9,923 bases of DNA, taken from assembly GCA_003645555.1 (NCBI GenBank), contig QNFN01000039.1, forward strand, positions 1 to 9,923, read 5' to 3'. Shown one piece after another: positions 6,961-9,923 of this stretch (position 1 is its first letter; each line of letters starts with the position of its first letter). The notes beneath the pieces are model-generated. The model did not search any database and was not told where the DNA came from. It saw nothing but the letters and a program-made list of their open reading frames with translations. This stretch comes from Gammaproteobacteria bacterium (GTDB lineage: Bacteria; Pseudomonadota; Gammaproteobacteria; QNFN01). The translations under genes were made by a program, and so were the position numbers.

Positions 6961-7119
6961 GGAACCTCTGATCAAGTCTGGACGCACTAGATGGTGATGC
7001 AGAATGTTCAGATTTGAGGCGCAGAGTGCACGTAATAGCTGGCTATTGTGAAGCTTGGCAACGAAAAAGCTGGGCATTCTGGGTGCCAGATACGAGTTCA
7101 TGACTTGATCAAAGGTTCC
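6961..7119. mobile_element. 159-bp palindromic MITE-like repeat element
   Basis: The ends are inverted repeats: GGAACCTCTGATCAAGTC (6961-6978) and, on the other strand from 7119 to 7102, GGAACCTTTGATCAAGTC (17 of 18 identical). The inside continues the symmetry: CAGAATGTTCAGATTT (7000-7015) pairs with the reverse complement of 7066-7081 (13 of 16), and the centre is a perfect AATAGC-TG-GCTATT (7034-7047). The whole element is thus one long imperfect hairpin centred near 7040. It holds no credible ORF. I see no clear target-site duplication (CTTCA on the left, CTATA on the right). A near-identical end recurs at 9901. A non-autonomous element mobilised by an IS transposase encoded elsewhere is the likeliest reading; the IS family is not determined. 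It separates cysQ from DUF4126, lies in a GC-poorer stretch, and fills most of the 218-nt gap. Confidence 0.7.
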
Positions 7120-7150
7120 CTATACTTAGTGGGGGTTATCCTGGCCGAGT

Positions 7151-7969
7151 TCAATCCCCCTCGCCCAAGTGCCGTGACCACGCCTCGTCAGGGTCGCCAG
7201 AGACAAAAAAGGACGGGTTAAGGAGGGATTCCTTGGTGTTGTAACGCAGTGGGCGCATCCGGGTGTCGGTCACGCAGCCGCCGGCAGCCTCGACGATGCA
7301 CTGGGCGGCCGCAGTGTCCCACTCCGAGGTCGGGCCCAGCCGGGCATAGAGATCGGCCCGGCCCTCGGCCACCAGGCACGATTTCAGCGAACTGCCAATG
7401 CGCATGATTTCGTGTGGGCCGACCCGGGCAAGGAACGCCTCGAGTGGCGCACTCGGGTGCGAACGGCTGCCGGCGATGGTGATCGGTCCAGGGCTGAGGG
7501 GGCGGCAGTGGATCGCCTCGGTCGGGCCGTCACCATGGCGCCGGAAGGCCCCCTGATCTGTGACGGCGAAGTAGCAGACCCCGGTGACCGGAACGTAGAC
7601 CAGCCCGAGTACCGGACGGCCAGCATCGATCAGTGCGATGTTGACGGTGAACTCGCCGTTGCGTTTGACGAACTCACGGGTGCCGTCGAGCGGGTCGATC
7701 AGCCAGTAGCGGGTCCAGGTGCGGCGCTCCTCGAACGGGATTTTGGCCGACTCCTCGGAGAGGATCGGCAGCCCCGGTGTCAGGGTGGCGAGGCCGTCGA
7801 CCAGTACGTGGTGGGCGGCCATGTCGGCCGCAGTCAGCGGTGAGTCGTCGTCCTTGTGTTCGACCGCAAAGTCGGTGGAGTAGATGGCCATGATCGCTTC
7901 GCCGGCAGCATGGCCGAGACGGCATACCTCCGGCAGCAGGTTGCTAGGGTCGTCGGCCATGTCGTTCAT
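7151..7969 (-). CDS. cysQ: 3'(2'),5'-bisphosphate nucleotidase CysQ
   Basis: CysQ removes the 3'-phosphate of adenosine 3',5'-bisphosphate (pAp) and can act on PAPS, clearing by-products of sulfate assimilation and ACP synthesis; it is associated with the cytoplasmic side of the membrane in E. coli. The 272-residue protein belongs to the inositol monophosphatase superfamily: DDDSPLTAAD (40-49), LSEES with E72/E73, the metal motif WLIDPLDGTREF (89-100, D92 and D95), and the second signature GPTSEWDTAAAQCIVEAAGG (212-231, W217-D218). Length is slightly above E. coli CysQ (about 246). The ATG at 7967-7969 overlaps the nudE stop as ATGA, so I prefer it to the in-frame ATG at 7960. The next feature downstream is the palindromic element. 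Confidence 0.94.
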   Translation of the reverse strand: MNDMADDPSNLLPEVCRLGHAAGEAIMAIYSTDFAVEHKDDDSPLTAADMAAHHVLVDGLATLTPGLPILSEESAKIPFEERRTWTRYWLIDPLDGTREFVKRNGEFTVNIALIDAGRPVLGLVYVPVTGVCYFAVTDQGAFRRHGDGPTEAIHCRPLSPGPITIAGSRSHPSAPLEAFLARVGPHEIMRIGSSLKSCLVAEGRADLYARLGPTSEWDTAAAQCIVEAAGGCVTDTRMRPLRYNTKESLLNPSFFVSGDPDEAWSRHLGEGD

Positions 7970-8508
7970 GTGCGTTGTCTCTCACGGATCAGGAACAGCG
8001 CGGCCAGGGTCCGCGCCTCGGTGACATCGGGGCGCGCGGCCAGTTCGGTGAGCTGCTCCAGCGGCCAGCGGACCACCTCCGGCGGTTCGGGTTCGTCGCC
8101 TGGCAGTGGGTCGTGGTAGAGCTCTTCGGCAAGCACCATGCGGGTGCCGTGCTGCATGTAGGCCGGGGCAAGGGTCAACATCTGCAGCGCCTGCAATCGG
8201 CGCGCGCCGAAACCGGTCTCTTCGCGCAGCTCCCGTAGCGCGGCCTGTTCCGGGGTTTCGCCAGGTTCGATCAGCCCCTTGGGCAGGCCGAGCTCGTAGC
8301 GATCGACCCCGGCGGCATACTCGCGTACCAGCAGCACCGTGCCGTCATGGTCCAGCGCAATCACCATCACCGCACCATCTGTGCTGCCAGTCAGTCGTTC
8401 GAATTCGGCTTCATGGCCGTTGGCGAAGCGCAGGTTCAGGCGTTCGACACGAAACAGCCGTGAGGCGGCGACGGTCTCGCGGTGCAGGATCTTCGGCGGG
8501 GTCGGCAT
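7966..8508 (-). CDS. nudE: ADP compounds hydrolase NudE (Nudix family)
   Basis: NudE hydrolyses ADP-ribose, NADH and Ap3A-type compounds to AMP plus the remaining phosphate ester. The 180-residue protein has a complete Nudix box at 78-100, beginning GLIEPGETPEQAA and continuing R92-E-L-R-E-E-T-G-F, with all metal-binding glutamates in place. The segment before it (EYAAGVDRYELGLPKG) is typical of ADP-ribose-type Nudix enzymes, and length agrees with E. coli NudE (186). The frame is open upstream to 8685, but the extension crosses the divergent promoter region and the yrfG start; the ATG at 8506-8508 begins the conserved PKILHRETVAASRLF region. Its stop overlaps cysQ. The divergent yrfG next door is consistent with the nudE-igaA-yrfG cluster of enterics, here without igaA. 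NudF-like specificity cannot be ruled out from sequence. Confidence 0.9.
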   Translation of the reverse strand: MPTPPKILHRETVAASRLFRVERLNLRFANGHEAEFERLTGSTDGAVMVIALDHDGTVLLVREYAAGVDRYELGLPKGLIEPGETPEQAALRELREETGFGARRLQALQMLTLAPAYMQHGTRMVLAEELYHDPLPGDEPEPPEVVRWPLEQLTELAARPDVTEARTLAALFLIRERQRT

Positions 8509-8635
8509 GCTGGTTCGGTCGGTGCGCGGTGCGGCGCAGGCGATTGTGCCACAGGCGGATCGTCGGTGGAGGTCGTCCCGATGGGGTGGCGTTAGAATCG
8601 GATTCAATATCCAACCCCTGATCACGAGGCGGAAG
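8509..8635. promoter_or_regulatory. divergent nudE / yrfG promoter region
   Basis: This 127-nt gap separates two divergent starts and must hold both promoters. On the plus strand TAGAAT (8593-8598) is a good -10 candidate for yrfG, but no matching -35 is seen at 17 nt. It overlaps a small palindrome, GAATC-G-GATTC (8595-8605), which might bind a regulator or be chance. GAGG at 8626-8629 serves as the yrfG ribosome binding site. Confidence 0.35.
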
Positions 8636-9310
8636 ATGGTCGATTGGCCAACGGTCAGCACGGTGTTCCTCGACATGGACGGCACCCTGCTCGACCTGCA
8701 CTACGATAACCATTTCTGGCTCGAGCACGTGCCGCGCCGTTACGCCGAGCGTCATGGCATGACGCTCGAGGCCGCCCACGAGGCCCTGTTGGTGCGTTAC
8801 CGTGCCGTCGAGGGGACGATGGCCTGGTACTGCGTCGACTACTGGAGTGAACAGCTCGACCTCGACATCGCACTGCTCAAGGAGGAGGTCGAGCATCTGA
8901 TCGCGGTCCACCCGGACGTGGTCGAATTTCTCGATACCGTGCGTGACTCCGGGCGGCGCGTGGTTCTGGTGACCAATGCTCATGGCAAGAGCCTGGCGTT
9001 GAAGCTCCGTCGCACCCGGCTCGGTGGTCACCTTGATGGCGTGGTCTGTGCGCATGATCTTGGGTTGCCCAAGGAGCAGCCGGCGTTTTGGGCGCGGCTG
9101 CAGCCGAGAGAGCCGTTCGTGCCGGAGGCGACGCTACTGGTCGACGATAGCCTACCGGTTTTGCGCAGTGCGGCACGCCACGGCATCGCTCACCTGCTGG
9201 CGGTGCGCCGGCCCGACAGCCGGCAACCGCCACGCAAGATTGACGAGTTTCCGGCGATTGACGGTTTTGCCGACCTGTTACCGCTGCCGCTCAACCGTCC
9301 CAGCGCTTGA
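8636..9310 (+). CDS. yrfG: HAD-family GMP/IMP nucleotidase, YrfG-like
   Basis: The 224-residue protein is a HAD hydrolase very like E. coli YrfG, which dephosphorylates GMP and IMP. The HAD motifs are complete: FLDMDGTLLDL (11-21) with nucleophile D13 and acid D15, motif II VTN (T113) in LVTNAHGKSLALKL, motif III lysine K146 in GLPKE, and motif IV LLVDDS with D170/D171. Cap-region signatures DNHFW (24-28) and WYCVDYWSEQLDLDI (64-78) match YrfG closely and set it apart from generic phosphoglycolate phosphatases. The frame is open back to 8339, but that part overlaps nudE; the ATG at 8636 has GAGG six nt upstream. It is divergent from nudE, and its last 20 nt overlap the 3' end of the YkgJ-type gene on the other strand. 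Confidence 0.93.
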   Translation: MVDWPTVSTVFLDMDGTLLDLHYDNHFWLEHVPRRYAERHGMTLEAAHEALLVRYRAVEGTMAWYCVDYWSEQLDLDIALLKEEVEHLIAVHPDVVEFLDTVRDSGRRVVLVTNAHGKSLALKLRRTRLGGHLDGVVCAHDLGLPKEQPAFWARLQPREPFVPEATLLVDDSLPVLRSAARHGIAHLLAVRRPDSRQPPRKIDEFPAIDGFADLLPLPLNRPSA

Positions 9311-9668
9311 AGCGTTTACGGCAGTAGGTGAGCAGGGCGTTGTAGTCGGGGAAATAGCGCTTGAAGTGCTTCTCGGCCGGTTCGTCGTGCTCACAGAAAT
9401 CGTGGTCGTAGTCACGGCAGATGTAGGGGCGCTCGTCATAGATCGTGCACAACCCGTCATCACCGAGGTGGCTGCAGCGGGTCTCGAACAGCAGGTACCA
9501 GCCCTCGTCGTCCTGGTAGGCGCGCACCCCGCGATGGGCCAGCTGCCAGAGCAGGAACTCGAAGTCGCGTTTGCTGCGTGGGGTCGCTATCCACTGGGTG
9601 ATGTAGTTGCAGCAGAGCCGTCCATGACAGCGGCTGCACTTGTCGATGGCGACATTCAGTTCGGACAT
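9291..9668 (-). CDS. YkgJ family cysteine-cluster protein
   Basis: This 125-residue protein belongs to the YkgJ/CxxCxxCC family (PF03692), thought to bind zinc or an iron-sulfur cluster; its role is not established. Nine cysteines are visible: C11, C14, C19 and C20 in KCSRCHGRLCC, then C65, C74 and C84 in the family block RCSHLGDDGLCTIYDERPYICRD (written here as key residues C-x8-C-x9-C), then C92 and C116. The first cluster has spacing C-x2-C-x4-C-C. There is no signal peptide. It starts at ATG 9666-9668 with a weak GAGAG upstream. It is convergent with yrfG and overlaps it by 20 nt. The upstream 255 nt contain no gene that I can support but do hold stem-loops and a repeat end. Confidence 0.88.
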   Translation of the reverse strand: MSELNVAIDKCSRCHGRLCCNYITQWIATPRSKRDFEFLLWQLAHRGVRAYQDDEGWYLLFETRCSHLGDDGLCTIYDERPYICRDYDHDFCEHDEPAEKHFKRYFPDYNALLTYCRKRFKRWDG

Positions 9669-9758
9669 CGGGCGGCTCTCGTTCCCTAGGCCGTATATTG
9701 CACCAGCATCACGGATGCCGGCGCAGGAGAGGTGCGACTGGGCGCCGCGCTGGAGGGA

Positions 9759-9838
9759 AAGGAATAACCGTGGCTATTCCTTGAGTGAAGCGCAAGTCCA
9801 GGCGGGCCTGGACCAGCCGGGACCGTGATAGGCCACGG
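9759..9838. repeat. cluster of three adjacent stem-loops
   Basis: Three inverted repeats follow each other within 80 nt: AAGGAATA (9759-9766) with TATTCCTT (9775-9782), perfect 8 bp; GTCCAGGC-GG-GCCTGGAC (9796-9813), perfect 8 bp with a 2-nt spacer; and CCGTG-ATAGGC-CACGG (9823-9838), perfect 5 bp. The core GGCTATT followed closely by GTGAAGC also occurs in the 159-bp element (7041-7055), so the two may be distantly related, though this is weak. The cluster could be a REP/BIME-like intergenic repeat, the end of a mobile element, or a structured RNA. It lies upstream of the YkgJ-type gene and 62 nt from the repeat end at 9901. Reading frames across it encode Pro/Gly-rich sequence with no family resemblance. 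Confidence 0.5.
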
Positions 9839-9900
9839 GCCGGTAACCAACTGTATGTTTCGGATTCGGTTCAAAATCGATCTTTCCCACTGGCGTTTTA

Positions 9901-9923
9901 AGGAACCTCTGATTAATTCTGGG
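9901..9923 (+). mobile_element. left end of a second copy of the repeat/IS-related element (cut by window edge)
   Basis: The last bases AGGAACCTCTGATTAATTCT and on match the left end of the element at 6960-6981 in 20 of 22 positions and in the same orientation, then the window ends. It is either another copy of the short palindromic element or one end of a full insertion sequence sharing these terminal repeats. Which of the two cannot be told from this window. Confidence 0.6.

Noticed and set aside
6267..6971. Long open frame on the plus strand opposite DUF4126 (234 codons)
   Set aside because: It is the antisense shadow of a high-GC gene: Gln/His/Gly-rich, no family resemblance, and the opposite strand encodes a clear membrane protein.
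6951..7125. Target-site duplication flanking the palindromic element
   Set aside because: The flanks (CTTCA on the left, CTATA on the right) do not repeat, so a recent insertion cannot be shown from this window.
8509..8685. In-frame upstream extension of nudE by 59 codons
   Set aside because: It crosses the yrfG start and the divergent promoter region, and the conserved NudE N-terminus begins at 8508.
9686..9874. Minus-strand 62-codon frame upstream of the YkgJ-type gene
   Set aside because: It runs through the three stem-loops, is Pro/Ser-rich, and has no convincing ribosome binding site or family match.

Overview
The window is about 9.9 kb of GC-rich chromosomal DNA that reads as ordinary gammaproteobacterial core genome. 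Recognisable proteins include LipA/LipB/YbeD, DacA, Glk, ApaH, RsmJ, CysQ, NudE, YrfG and a YkgJ-type protein. The high GC and the gene order (dacA-dat-ybeD-lipB-lipA, and nudE divergent from a yrfG homologue) suggest a Chromatiales-like lineage, but the genus cannot be fixed from the sequence alone. No tRNA, rRNA, CRISPR array, prophage or defence locus is visible.

Layout. (1) Positions 1-3099, minus strand: a compact operon read dacA > dat > ybeD > lipB > lipA (lipA is cut by the window edge), with gaps of 9 and 11 nt and two 4-nt start/stop overlaps. It joins peptidoglycan trimming and D-amino acid metabolism to protein lipoylation. (2) Positions 3100-3314: a divergent promoter region. (3) Positions 3315-5156, plus strand: glk and apaH, 6 nt apart. 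(4) Positions 5192-8508, minus strand, converging on apaH: nudE > cysQ, then a 159-bp palindromic repeat element, then a DUF4126 membrane protein > rsmJ, then a 60-residue small protein with a strong ribosome binding site. (5) Positions 8636-9310, plus strand: a yrfG-type nucleotidase, divergent from nudE. (6) Positions 9291-9668, minus strand: a YkgJ-type cysteine-cluster protein whose 3' end overlaps yrfG by 20 nt. (7) Positions 9669-9923: no convincing gene. This stretch holds a run of three stem-loops and, at the very edge, the first 22 nt of another copy of the end of the 159-bp element.

Functionally the window is rich in nucleotide clean-up enzymes: ApaH (dinucleoside polyphosphates), CysQ (pAp/PAPS), NudE (ADP-ribose and similar compounds) and a YrfG-like GMP/IMP phosphatase. 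I found no convincing new multi-gene system. The items most worth a second look are the palindromic element with its second end at the right edge, the stem-loop cluster beside it, and the unrecognised 60-residue protein.
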